From assembly GCA_946548715.1 (NCBI GenBank), contig CAMNPZ010000003.1, positions 1 to 60,860 on the forward strand: a stretch of 60,860 bases of DNA, written 5' to 3'. This stretch comes from an uncultured Candidatus Saccharibacteria bacterium (GTDB lineage Bacteria > Patescibacteriota > Saccharimonadia > Saccharimonadales > Saccharimonadaceae). The translations under genes and the position numbers were made by a program. Positions 39,723 through 49,500 of this stretch are shown one piece after another (position 1 is the stretch's first letter; each line of letters starts with the position of its first letter). The notes under the pieces are model-generated. The model ran no database searches, was not told the DNA's origin, and saw only the letters and a list, made by a program, of their open reading frames with translations.

Positions 39723-40385
39723 ATGAGAATATTATATGTAGAAGACGAAAAGTATCTCGCGGAGGCGGTGATACACTTACTTAAGAAAGAAAAGATCAAC
39801 GTGGACTGGGCGGCAGACGGCGAGGAAGGGCTTGAGCTAGCATTGAAGCCTAATTACGACGTAATTGTGCTTGATATTATGCTACCGAAATTATCCGGAC
39901 TTGATATCTTGCAGACTGTGCGGGGGCGGGGAATTAAAACACCGATTATTATGTTGTCAGCGCTGAATGAGGTCGAAGACAAAATCAAGGGATTAGATTA
40001 CGGGGCGGATGATTATCTTGCGAAGCCTTTCAAGACGGCCGAGTTAATTGCAAGGCTAAGGGCGCTAGTACGGCGGCCGGCTTTGGCGGAGGTGGAGAAG
40101 TTGGAGTATGAAGATTTGAAACTGGATTTGACGAATCGGACCTTGAACGGAAGTGAGTTGACTGACAAAGAGGCTGGAATTATGGAGATGTTGATGAGAA
40201 CGCCTGGTTCGGCTATTACGAAGGAGCAAATCTTGGCGCATGTGTGGGGGCTGGATTCAGAATTCGAGGAAAACTACGTTGAAGTATATGTGTCGTATCT
40301 TAGGAAGAAGTTGAAAAGCTTGAAATCGAAGGTGCAAATTAAAACAATTAGGAATCTAGGTTACAAACTATGTTTAGAAAGCTAA
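39723..40385 (+). CDS. OmpR-family response regulator
   Basis: MRILYVEDEKYLAEAV, DVIVLDIMLPKLSG, GADDYLAKPF, C-terminal winged helix. Confidence 0.95.
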   Translation: MRILYVEDEKYLAEAVIHLLKKEKINVDWAADGEEGLELALKPNYDVIVLDIMLPKLSGLDILQTVRGRGIKTPIIMLSALNEVEDKIKGLDYGADDYLAKPFKTAELIARLRALVRRPALAEVEKLEYEDLKLDLTNRTLNGSELTDKEAGIMEMLMRTPGSAITKEQILAHVWGLDSEFEENYVEVYVSYLRKKLKSLKSKVQIKTIRNLGYKLCLES

Positions 40386-41296
40386 GAAATAAGTTGATTT
40401 GGATTAATTTGGGCATTACAACGGTCGTAATTGTGACTGCTTTTGCGGCGATTTACTTCTTTGCGACCGATGCAGCGCGGAAACGTCCATTGATGCCGGA
40501 ACAGCAGCTAATGGTCTTCTCGGAAGGGTTCGAAGATACGATGAATGTGACGATTCTAAGAGAGCGTCAGGCGGCGGCGAATGATTTGCTGTTGATGCTC
40601 GTGGTATCTGGGATTGCGATTGAACTGATTGTGGCGGGTGTGTCGTTTTATCTCGCAGAAGAATCGATCAAACCAGTGCGTGAGGCCTATGAGGCACAGA
40701 AGGTGTTTATTGCGAATGCCTCGCATGAAATCAAAACGCCACTCGCGGCAATTGAAGCGAATCTCGAAGCGGCGGATATTCATGATAATAAGTGGATACG
40801 GAATGTCGAGAAAGAAACCGAGAAACTAACGGCTCTCAACAATGAGCTACTAACTCTCGCGAGGACTGATTTGATGGAAAAGACCACTTTAGATGAGGTG
40901 GACGTGAAGAAGTTAACTAGTGACGTGATTGAAAGCTTTGAGTCGCGGCTTGATAAGGTAGATTTCGTAAGCAAGCTAAACGCACGCGGCAAAGTGAAAA
41001 TGCCGGCTGAGGATTATAAACAGATTCTCAGTATTCTATTGGACAATGCAATTAAGTATTCTGACAAGACGATTCGACTGGAGTTAACTAATAACGAGCT
41101 AAAAGTATCAAATGATGGGGCGATTATAGCTGAGAAAGATTTGCCGCATGTTTTTGAAAGGTTTTACCAGGCGGATAAGTCGGCCGAGGGAGTGGGGCTG
41201 GGGCTTTCGATTGCAAAATCAATTGCGATGCGAAACGGTTGGGATTTGGTTGTAACTTCCGATGATAAAATGACGCATTTCGTATTAAAATACTAA
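40370..41296 (+). CDS. sensor histidine kinase
   Basis: FIANASHEIKTPLAAIEANLE H-box; LDNAIKYSDK; GVGLGLSIAKSI. Confidence 0.95.
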   Translation: MFRKLRNKLIWINLGITTVVIVTAFAAIYFFATDAARKRPLMPEQQLMVFSEGFEDTMNVTILRERQAAANDLLLMLVVSGIAIELIVAGVSFYLAEESIKPVREAYEAQKVFIANASHEIKTPLAAIEANLEAADIHDNKWIRNVEKETEKLTALNNELLTLARTDLMEKTTLDEVDVKKLTSDVIESFESRLDKVDFVSKLNARGKVKMPAEDYKQILSILLDNAIKYSDKTIRLELTNNELKVSNDGAIIAEKDLPHVFERFYQADKSAEGVGLGLSIAKSIAMRNGWDLVVTSDDKMTHFVLKY

Positions 41297-41320
41297 GCAT
41301 CATGATATAATTAATTACAT

Positions 41321-44300
41321 ATGCTAGAGCTAAAGGGTGTGACGAAAGTTTACAAGACTGGCGGGATTTCTCGTGTGGTTCTTAAACACGTGACGGTAAA
41401 CTTTCGGGAGAATGAGTTTGCGGCGATTCTGGGCCCATCGGGCTCTGGCAAGACGACTTTGCTTAATATCATCGGTGGATTAGATAAGTATGATTCGGGT
41501 GATTTGAAGATTAATGAAAAATCGACCAAGAAGTTCCACGATAAGGATTGGGATTCGTATCGGAATCATCGCATTGGATTTGTATTCCAGTCATATAACT
41601 TGATTCCGCATCAGACGGTGCTGAATAATGTGCGGTTGGCTTTGACATTGTCGGGGATATCGAAGAAGGAATCAGTGCGTCGGGCGAAGAAAGCTCTGAA
41701 AGATGTGGGCCTAGGTGAACATATGAATAAAAGGCCGGCACAGCTGTCGGGCGGACAGATGCAGCGGGTGGCGATTGCGAGAGCGCTAGTGAATGACCCC
41801 GATATATTACTGGCGGATGAGCCAACTGGGGCGCTTGATTCGGAGACGAGTCTGCAAATTATGGATTTACTGAAGAAGATTGCGGACCAGAAACTAGTAG
41901 TAATGGTGACACATAACCCAGAGCTGGCCGACAAATATGCGACACGGATAATTAATCTGAAAGATGGGAAAATCACATCTGATTCGAACCCTTATGATGG
42001 TAAGGTTAAAACTGATATCGATCTGGAACTTGCGAAGAAGAAAAGCAAGAAGACGCGAATGTCTTTCTTTACGGCGGCGGGGCTTTCGATGCAGAATTTA
42101 CTGACTAAGAAGGCGCGTACGATACTGGTTGCGATTGCGGGGTCGATTGGGATTATTGGGATTGCGTTAATTAGCGCAGTGTCGACTGGATTTCAGAATT
42201 ATATCGATAAGATAGAACAAGATACGCTCGGCTCATACCCGCTCGCTTTGCAGAAAGAAACCGCAGATATTTCTGGGATTTTGTTGAGTTTGACGGGCGA
42301 GAGTACTGGCAAAGCGGAAGATGGTAAGCTACATGAGAATCAGATGTTAACCTCGACGCTCGGTACGGTGTCGAACAATGATTTGCCGAGTTTTGAGGAA
42401 TATTTGCGGCAGCATGGTCAAGAAGTACGTAGCGATATTCGATTGATGGAGCGCGAATATAATGTTGATCCGGTGATTTATACTAGAGATGCGACTGGTG
42501 CGGTTGCCAAGATGAACCCTAGCAATATGTTTACGTCGCTAATCGGCGAAACTTCGCTACTTCGGAATTACTCTACAATGACTTCGGTGTTTCGGCAGTT
42601 TGAATCAGATAATCTGGAACACGACACGGAGTTACTGGCTGGACGCTATCCGAAGGAATACAACGAAATGATGGTGGTGCTGAGTAACCGTGGTGAGATT
42701 TCGGAACTTTTGACTTATTCGCTGGGTTTCCACGATTCGCAAGAACTAAATACAATCGTCTCGAAGATTATGAGTGGAGAACGAGTCGAGATCAATAATA
42801 AGCCATTAGAATTAGAATATGATGATTTATTGAACGTGGATTTAAGATTGGTGCCAGCTACTGAAACGTATAAGTACAATGCTAAATATGACGTGTATGA
42901 AGATATGTCGAGCGATAAAGCTTACATGGAGTCGGCGTACCAAGATGCCGAGAAGCTGCATATTGTCGGTGTTGGTGTGATGAATTCGGAAATGATGTCT
43001 GCCGGTAGTGGCGTAGCCTATCTCCCTTCGCTGATTACGCATATTATTGATGCGGCAGGTGAGACTGAAATCGTCAAGAAGCAATTAGCGGAACCGGAGG
43101 TAGATATCTTTTCTGGGAAGAAGTTTGGTGAAGAAGAGAACGATTTTAATTTCGAGTTTTCGGATTTGGTGTCGGTAGATGAAGCGGCACTCAGACAAGC
43201 CTTCGGCGTAAATGTCGATCAAAATGCGATTACAGCGAAGACTAGCGAGTATATTAATGCGATTTCGGGTGATATTACAGCAGATGTCTCGCCGGTCAAG
43301 AATAAGCTAGTCGATAGATTCGGCGTCTTGGCTGAGAAACTGCGAGCTGAGCTGGCTGGACTAGACGGGAAAGGGACGTTTATGAAAGCCGAGATTGATG
43401 CGAAGGTGGAAGAGTTTATGATGAAGGAAGACTTTGCGGATTTGGAAGGTGAGTACTTGATTCCGGCTGATACATTCAAGATGACCTATAGTGGGTTATT
43501 AAAAGGTCTGCTCGGTGCTTATGTGGAAGGGTTCAGAGCGGCGATGGAGAAACAAAGCATTCCATACGATGTTGAGACGATGCCGATTCCGGTAGTGGAA
43601 ATGATTTATAACGGCATGAAGGAGCAGTACCTGAAGGCGGAGCCGGTAGGGAAGGCATTTGAGTCGCTTGCGGTGGCAATTACGGAAGTACGCATGAAGA
43701 AGGAAATCTTGGCTAAGGTAGGTAATTTGACGGCGTATCTTAGTTCGAGCTTTGCTAATGCCTTTCACGTTGACCAAAATGCTATCGTGGGGGCATTTCA
43801 TCTGAATTTCTCGGAGGAGGAATTGTCACGCGTGGTTAATGCGATGTTTAATAAACGCAAGACCACCTTGGCGACTAATCTGTCGACACTTGGCTATCAG
43901 GATTTGGATGACCCGACGCAGTTGTCGTTTTACTTTACGAGTTTTGATGGTAAGACGCGATTCGTGGAATTTTTGGATGGCTATAACGAAGCGATGCGGA
44001 CGGCAGGGAAGGATGAAAAAGTGATTGAATATACCGATACGACTGGCGTACTGATGTCTTCGGTTAAGACGATTGTAGATGCAGTATCGTATGTACTAAT
44101 TGCGTTTGTGTCGATATCGCTAGTGGTGTCTTCGATTATGATTGGTGTGATTACTTATATTTCGGTGTACGAGAGGACCAAAGAAATCGGTATTCTGCGA
44201 GCGATTGGCGCTTCGAAGCATAATATTTCATCGATATTTAATGCGGAGACCTTTATTATCGGGTTATTGTCTGGACTATTTGGTGTAGGAATATCATATT

Positions 44301-44488
44301 TATTGATTCCGCCGATTAATCTGGTGCTACATCATTTTACGGGCGATATTCCATTATCAGCGGCGCTTGATCCGAAGATGGCGTTATTCCTGATTGGGCT
44401 TTCTATCGTGCTGACTTTGATTGGTGGACTAATTCCGGCGCGGGCGGCTTCAAAGAAAGATCCGGTGGAAGCGTTGCGAAGTGAATAG
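41321..44488 (+). CDS. ABC transporter, fused ATPase and FtsX/MacB-type permease
   Basis: GPSGSGKTTLLNIIGGLD, LSGGQMQRVAIARAL, LLADEPTGALD; C-terminal ERTKEIGILRAIGASKHNI. Confidence 0.95.
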   Translation: MLELKGVTKVYKTGGISRVVLKHVTVNFRENEFAAILGPSGSGKTTLLNIIGGLDKYDSGDLKINEKSTKKFHDKDWDSYRNHRIGFVFQSYNLIPHQTVLNNVRLALTLSGISKKESVRRAKKALKDVGLGEHMNKRPAQLSGGQMQRVAIARALVNDPDILLADEPTGALDSETSLQIMDLLKKIADQKLVVMVTHNPELADKYATRIINLKDGKITSDSNPYDGKVKTDIDLELAKKKSKKTRMSFFTAAGLSMQNLLTKKARTILVAIAGSIGIIGIALISAVSTGFQNYIDKIEQDTLGSYPLALQKETADISGILLSLTGESTGKAEDGKLHENQMLTSTLGTVSNNDLPSFEEYLRQHGQEVRSDIRLMEREYNVDPVIYTRDATGAVAKMNPSNMFTSLIGETSLLRNYSTMTSVFRQFESDNLEHDTELLAGRYPKEYNEMMVVLSNRGEISELLTYSLGFHDSQELNTIVSKIMSGERVEINNKPLELEYDDLLNVDLRLVPATETYKYNAKYDVYEDMSSDKAYMESAYQDAEKLHIVGVGVMNSEMMSAGSGVAYLPSLITHIIDAAGETEIVKKQLAEPEVDIFSGKKFGEEENDFNFEFSDLVSVDEAALRQAFGVNVDQNAITAKTSEYINAISGDITADVSPVKNKLVDRFGVLAEKLRAELAGLDGKGTFMKAEIDAKVEEFMMKEDFADLEGEYLIPADTFKMTYSGLLKGLLGAYVEGFRAAMEKQSIPYDVETMPIPVVEMIYNGMKEQYLKAEPVGKAFESLAVAITEVRMKKEILAKVGNLTAYLSSSFANAFHVDQNAIVGAFHLNFSEEELSRVVNAMFNKRKTTLATNLSTLGYQDLDDPTQLSFYFTSFDGKTRFVEFLDGYNEAMRTAGKDEKVIEYTDTTGVLMSSVKTIVDAVSYVLIAFVSISLVVSSIMIGVITYISVYERTKEIGILRAIGASKHNISSIFNAETFIIGLLSGLFGVGISYLLIPPINLVLHHFTGDIPLSAALDPKMALFLIGLSIVLTLIGGLIPARAASKKDPVEALRSE

Positions 44489-44539
44489 ACTTGTGATATA
44501 ATTGTATGTGCACCGAATATGTTTTCCGGTGGCGAGCGT

Positions 44540-44614
44540 TGGGGATTCGCCAAGTGGTAAGGCAGTGGGTTCTGGTCCCACCATTCGGGGGTTCGAATCC
44601 CTCATCCCCAGCCA
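44540..44614 (+). tRNA. tRNA-Gln(CTG)
   Basis: tggggattcgccaagtggtaaggcagtgggttctggtcccac...atccccagcca; loop TTCTGGT. Confidence 0.93.
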
Positions 44615-44692
44615 TTTTTGTTGCACAAAAACATCAAAAAAGCGGGACTCGTTTGTCGCTAACGCTCCAATCGAATCCCTCATCCCCAGCCA
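44593..44692 (+). repeat. 22-bp direct duplication of tRNA-Gln 3' end (att-like)
   Basis: TCGAATCCCTCATCCCCAGCCA at 44593-44614 and 44671-44692. Confidence 0.9.
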
Positions 44693-44733
44693 AATCATAA
44701 GCATAATAAAAGCCCTCTAGGGCTCTTATTTTT

Positions 44734-45273
44734 TTACGAACAGTTTTTCTTATGCGCTTTGAGTTTCTTCATTGCCCAGTCATAGTGGGAAGATAGGCAA
44801 CTTACGAAATATGAGCCAAGCACTGAGCCGCCAACCCAAGGATACATGCCTTTGGTAAATAGTTGTTCTTCGTTGAGGCTTTCGGCTAATTTCATCACGT
44901 CTTTATGCGACTTCTCGAACATTTTTCTTGCATCTTCTAGTGAAGTCTTTTGGTGCTTCTTCCAATATTCGACATTCATATCGCCGTAAGTCTTCCAAGT
45001 GTATGGTTCTGGCAAAAATGGTGCATTACCACCTTTATTTAAGTTTGTATCGACGAATTCTAGCAACATTCGGTGCCATTCGTATAGATGTACCCAAATA
45101 TCGCGTAGATTCTTGTCGCGCCCCCAGTGGCGTTCTTTCTTTGATGGATCGCCGGAGAAATCAAACTCAGTGTTCATCTCTTTCTCGCTTATTCCATCAG
45201 CCATTTCAATCAGCTTAGCGTAGTGCTCTTCGCCAGCCTTTAATAAATCTTGTTTGTTGCGTGGTCTTGACAT
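44734..45273 (-). CDS. ClbS/DfsB-family (DinB-like four-helix) protein
   Basis: MSRPRNKQDLLKAGEEHYAKLIEMADGIS, WGRDKNLRDIWVHLYEWHRMLLEFV, SSHYDWAMKKLK. Confidence 0.85.
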   Translation of the reverse strand: MSRPRNKQDLLKAGEEHYAKLIEMADGISEKEMNTEFDFSGDPSKKERHWGRDKNLRDIWVHLYEWHRMLLEFVDTNLNKGGNAPFLPEPYTWKTYGDMNVEYWKKHQKTSLEDARKMFEKSHKDVMKLAESLNEEQLFTKGMYPWVGGSVLGSYFVSCLSSHYDWAMKKLKAHKKNCS

Positions 45274-45392
45274 AAAAAGTCCTTTGTTTACTACTTTAAT
45301 TATATCATTTTAGCCAACTATTTTTCTGGATTATACTCCTCTAGTCGATTACGGATATCTTCCTTGTAGATTGTTAATGCCTGCTTAATTTG

Positions 45393-45440
45393 CCTCAGCC
45401 AACCATAAGCACAATAAAAGCCCTCTAGGGCTCTTATTTT
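45393..45440. repeat. cassette junction repeat, near-identical to 44684-44731
   Basis: CAGCCAACCATAAGCACAATAAAAGCCCTCTAGGGCTCTTATTTTTT versus CAGCCAAATCATAAGCATAATAAAAGCCCTCTAGGGCTCTTATTTTTT. Confidence 0.88.
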
Positions 45441-45733
45441 TTCTTCAATAATCCTTCTATCGTATTTTGAACTATCTCCACTAGTTCTTCTTTATTATCA
45501 ATATCTTCTACGAAATACATTGGCTTCGCGCCGTCGTATGGAATTTCTTCAGTCATCTTATATTGTTCGTTTTCTGGAACTATTTTTACTAACAAACGGT
45601 CATCATAAATGCCGCCAAATAGGACGTTATTGGAATAGAGCAAGAACTCGCCCATCATTGGCCGACAGGTAATATTCGGCGCTTCCGACAGTTGTTCTAA
45701 GATAAAATCGCGATATTCTTTGGTGCTTGCCAT
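45434..45733 (-). CDS. TfoX N-terminal-domain protein
   Basis: ITCRPMMGEFLLYSNNVLFGGIYDDRLLVKIV, AKPMYFVEDIDNKEELVEIV. Confidence 0.85.
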   Translation of the reverse strand: MASTKEYRDFILEQLSEAPNITCRPMMGEFLLYSNNVLFGGIYDDRLLVKIVPENEQYKMTEEIPYDGAKPMYFVEDIDNKEELVEIVQNTIEGLLKKK

Positions 45734-45802
45734 ATTATGCCTTTTTTATTGGGTGCCTTATTACGGTCTTAAGTATACTTACGTCGCATTTTCTAGGATT
45801 GC

Positions 45803-46366
45803 TTAAATAAATCTCGGGTGGTATCTTTTATCGGTTATATCAAGTTCGTAGCCGTTATCTTCGGCAAATTTATGCATTAACTCAACTGTTGCTGGCTCGT
45901 CATCGTAACTTCCGATATGCATACATTGAACACATAAACCCTCGTCATAGGTTAAAAATTCCACCCTAGAGAAGTCTTGCTTCTTCTTTTTGGTGGCTTC
46001 TTCTATTGCCCAGTCAAAATCGGCTTTCGTCACAAAGTCTGGTAAACGGATAATGGAGGTGAAATTTAGGGTTTCTTTATGATCGTAATCTATACCATCT
46101 TTGCCATCTTGCCATCAAAAGCCCTCAAGTGGTGGGACAACGTATTCAAAGAACCCATCTATTTTATGATCGCCTTTATAACTCATCTTTATCGTATAGG
46201 CGACTCCGTAAAGTAACCCAGGCGTATTTTGGTAATCGCCATTTTCTTCATTAGGATTTCCTTTACCTCTAACGGCGATGTAATTCATCTTCGGAACATC
46301 AATAATACTCGGTTTATTCTTCGGTAAATAGTATTCTTTATATTCCTTTTTAAAATCGAAAGCCAT
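45803..46366 (-). pseudogene. GyrI-like domain protein interrupted by an in-frame TGA and apparently truncated
   Basis: MAFDFKKEYKEYYLPKNKPSIIDVPKMNYIAVRGKGNPNEENGDYQNTPGLLYGVAYTIKMSYKG...VVPPLEGF-TGA(46115-46117)-WQDGKDGIDYDHKE...VQCMHIGSYDDEPATVELMHKFAEDNGYELD; both supplied ORFs are in the same frame. Confidence 0.8.
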
Positions 46367-46480
46367 AAGTTGTCCTTTTATAACAATTATATCATTAGGC
46401 GCCAACTATTCTTCGGCATTGAAGCTACTTAGTCTTTGTCGTATATCTTCCTGATAGATTGTTAGTGCCTGCTTAATTTT

Positions 46481-46558
46481 GCCCAGCCATTCTTATTTCA
46501 AAAAACAACAAAAAACAGTTTTCGTTTGTTGCTAGCGCCCTGATCAAATCCCCCATCT
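46481..46558. repeat. degenerate copy of the tRNA-Gln-adjacent repeat (array end)
   Basis: GCCCAGCCATTCTTATTTCAAAAAACAACAAAAAACAGTTTTCGTTTGTTGCTAGCGCCCTGATCAAATCCCCCATC aligns with 44606-44686. Confidence 0.7.
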
Positions 46559-49500
46559 CTACTTGCCTTCTGCCTCTTCAACATCTATCGTAGTGGTATC
46601 GTCGGTATCCGTTGAAACAACATTGTTAGTATCTGTCGTAGTAGCATCGCCAACATCTGTTGTAACCGTATCATCAGTATCCGTCGAAGTAGCGTCGCTA
46701 GTATCCATTAAAGTGGCATCGTCAGTGTCCATCAAGGTTGTATCAGCGGCGGTCGTCATGGAAGTATTGCTAGCATTATTGGCCGGGGTGTTAAGTATAC
46801 ATCTGGTAGCCATGGCATAATTATGAGTGAGGCTATTGCTCATCACTATTGTATTTTGCCTTACGAGAAATTCTTGTGGGTTTGAGCTCGCGTCCCTTGT
46901 GGAGGTCCAAATAGAACCTTGGAAAGTCGGATTACTATTAAGCTTGCCCGAAATAAAGCTTCCTGCAAACGGTATAGATGTCTTGTATTGCAAACTATTG
47001 GGAGAGCTTGCATCTCTATAGCCATAATAATTGTAGAGGCTGTAGAGGTCGCCAGCTATTCTGCCGGTGGGAACATACCAACCAGCCGGGCAGATGTCAC
47101 CGTCTATATCATAGAGAGAGTCAGGCTTGGAATCTGTCCCAGGAATGTTAGTCTTGCTTGTGCCATCGCCATAACAATAGGTACCCGCAGAGACGGCACA
47201 GTAGTTATACAGAACGCCAACCTTCCCGCTGCCATTTCCATAGACTGGAACCGTAGAATCCTTGGTCCATTGGCTATTGCTTTCATTGACACAAGAACCC
47301 GAATACAAACAGGTACCAGAAGAAACCGACATCGGTACGCTATAATAATCTTGACCACTATCTACCCAAGCCTCACTGTTAAGAGCGGCGGTAGGATACT
47401 GATCGCTCGCAGTACCGCCACCATTCTTGAGATACTGGAGCGCCGTGGCAGAAGCGTTAGTATTTGATGCGTTAACGTTATTTAATGTGTCACTACTGCC
47501 CAAATCTAGCCTCAGGTTATCTAGCATCCAGAGTCGACCGTCAGCTAGTTTCGAAACACAATAAGGCTCATTGTCACGGGAATCCCTTAGATAGTAAGGC
47601 TGCTCGTCAGTAAGAGACTCCAGGACAGCAGTATAGTTGTTAGTATTAATATCCTGCATAAAGGTAATGCCCGGAACTGGGGTACTACAAGATACTGGAG
47701 GCTCTAGCCCCGTATATTCAGAATCTTGACTGACTGAAATGCCGAGGGTGGTATCGCCAGTGATAACAAAAGTAGTAGGATTCTGGCTGGTATCACCTAT
47801 GGTACCATTCGCACCACGAGTCCAGTTATTTAGTTTATAACCAGATGCAATCGTGGCGGTTATAGTATATGTCACTCCTTTGGCCAGGCCAACAACGTTG
47901 TCTGTTCTAGTTGCAGTTTTGGTGCCATAAAGACTGCTATAAAATGTGACTTTACTAACATTCTGCGGTAATGACACTGTGACATTATTATAGGCTACAG
48001 TACTATTGAAGACACATCTAACAGCAAAACCATCCCATTTTTCGTAAGCTCTTGAGCTTGCCTGCATTACTCCGATTTCATATCCAAGTCGATAGGCGTT
48101 GTTGTTATCCTTTGTGGTTGCCGTCCACATCCTTCCGTTTAAATAACTCGAGTTCCTCTTGGTATTATTATAATCACCGGACCAAACAAAATTATTTGGG
48201 TATGCGCGCCAGACAACATCCGATGTGGTTGAGTTATTATTAACAACTCTATTCAAAACATCGTATTCGCCGCTACTACCGCCAGTCGGTAAATGCCAGT
48301 TGGCAGGACAAATATCTCCACTCAGTACGCCATCATGATTTGGGCCACTTTGTTCCATAGTGCTGAAAGTGCCATTCCCGGCAGTAGCGGTATACCAGTT
48401 ATAATAAACGCCATACCCATACCAAGCTACGTCATTGCCATCCGAATTATAAGTTTGCGTTAGACTACGATTTAAATTGTTCGAGTTATATTGAACTTGA
48501 TCAGTACATTCAGGGCCACGGGTGGCACACAAGGCGTCCGAAGAAAGCGAAACATCACTATCGTTAACGACATTTAGAAAATCTGCAGTTGGATTATTTG
48601 TATTTTGGCTAGACATAGTGGCGGTGCCAGGATTCAATCTCAGGTTTTCGACGGTCCAACATTTTTCATCGCCTAGTTTAGCTACGGCATAAGTTTGATT
48701 ATCACGAATGTCGGTTAGTGCCGTTATGTCGCCTGGGGCCATAGCATCACAACCACTCCAATTCTGAAGATTACCAGAAGAAGGTATCCATTTGGCATAG
48801 AGCTTTAGCCCTGAAGAACTAAGGTCTCCAGTATTAATTGTGGCATTCGGGCCGTAGGGAACTGCGTTTTCAGATTCAATCCAACCAGCAAAGCCATAAC
48901 CTGTCTTGGAATAATTAGATGGAATAAGCGTAGCTGTGCTGTTAGACGTAGCGGGTTGATTCGCCATGGTGCCGATACCACCATTTGCGCCATTATCAAA
49001 ATAGCAAATATTATTAGCTGGGCACGTATCTTCTTGGAATACGGCATAAATTGTCACAGTTGTGGAATCACCGGTAGAATTAATGGTAATGGTATTCGGC
49101 GTGAAGGTACCCGTTGTCGCATTATAGGCGTAGTCAGGTGTAGTGTCGCCACTCGTCGTACTGTATCCCAAGAATTGATAGCCAAGGACATGGGGGATGA
49201 CATCGGTAGAAAGAGCTAATTCATATGAATCGTTTTGGCTGTTGGCGACTACATCATCTGGGACTTCAGTAGTATAATTGTTGGCATCGTAGTCGAGAAT
49301 ATATTGTTTTGTTTCCGGTATCACCGCGCTACCTTCTTTAATACATCTAACGGCGAAAGCATCCCACTTTTTATATGAGCCCGCTGACGTTGGATTACTA
49401 GAGACGATCCCGAGTCGATAAGCATTGAGATTGCCGTCAGGTGTAGCACTCCAATAGCGACCATAGCTATTGCGCCCACCAGGCGTATCGTAGTTAAAAT

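Noticed and set aside
44403-44720. Small ORFs over tRNA-Gln (MAGDEGFEPPNGG..., MLMIWLGMRDS...)
   Set aside because: Classic spurious translations of a tRNA gene and its duplicated 3' end.
46115-46117. TGA recoding (as Gly in SR1/Gracilibacteria or Trp in mycoplasmas)
   Set aside because: TGA serves as a normal stop in the iscU-like gene and gpsA, and TGG is used for Trp throughout, so a pseudogene is simpler.
46574-46741. Repeat cluster as a CRISPR or minisatellite outside coding sequence
   Set aside because: It is in frame and encodes seven 8-aa units at the C-terminus of the giant surface protein.
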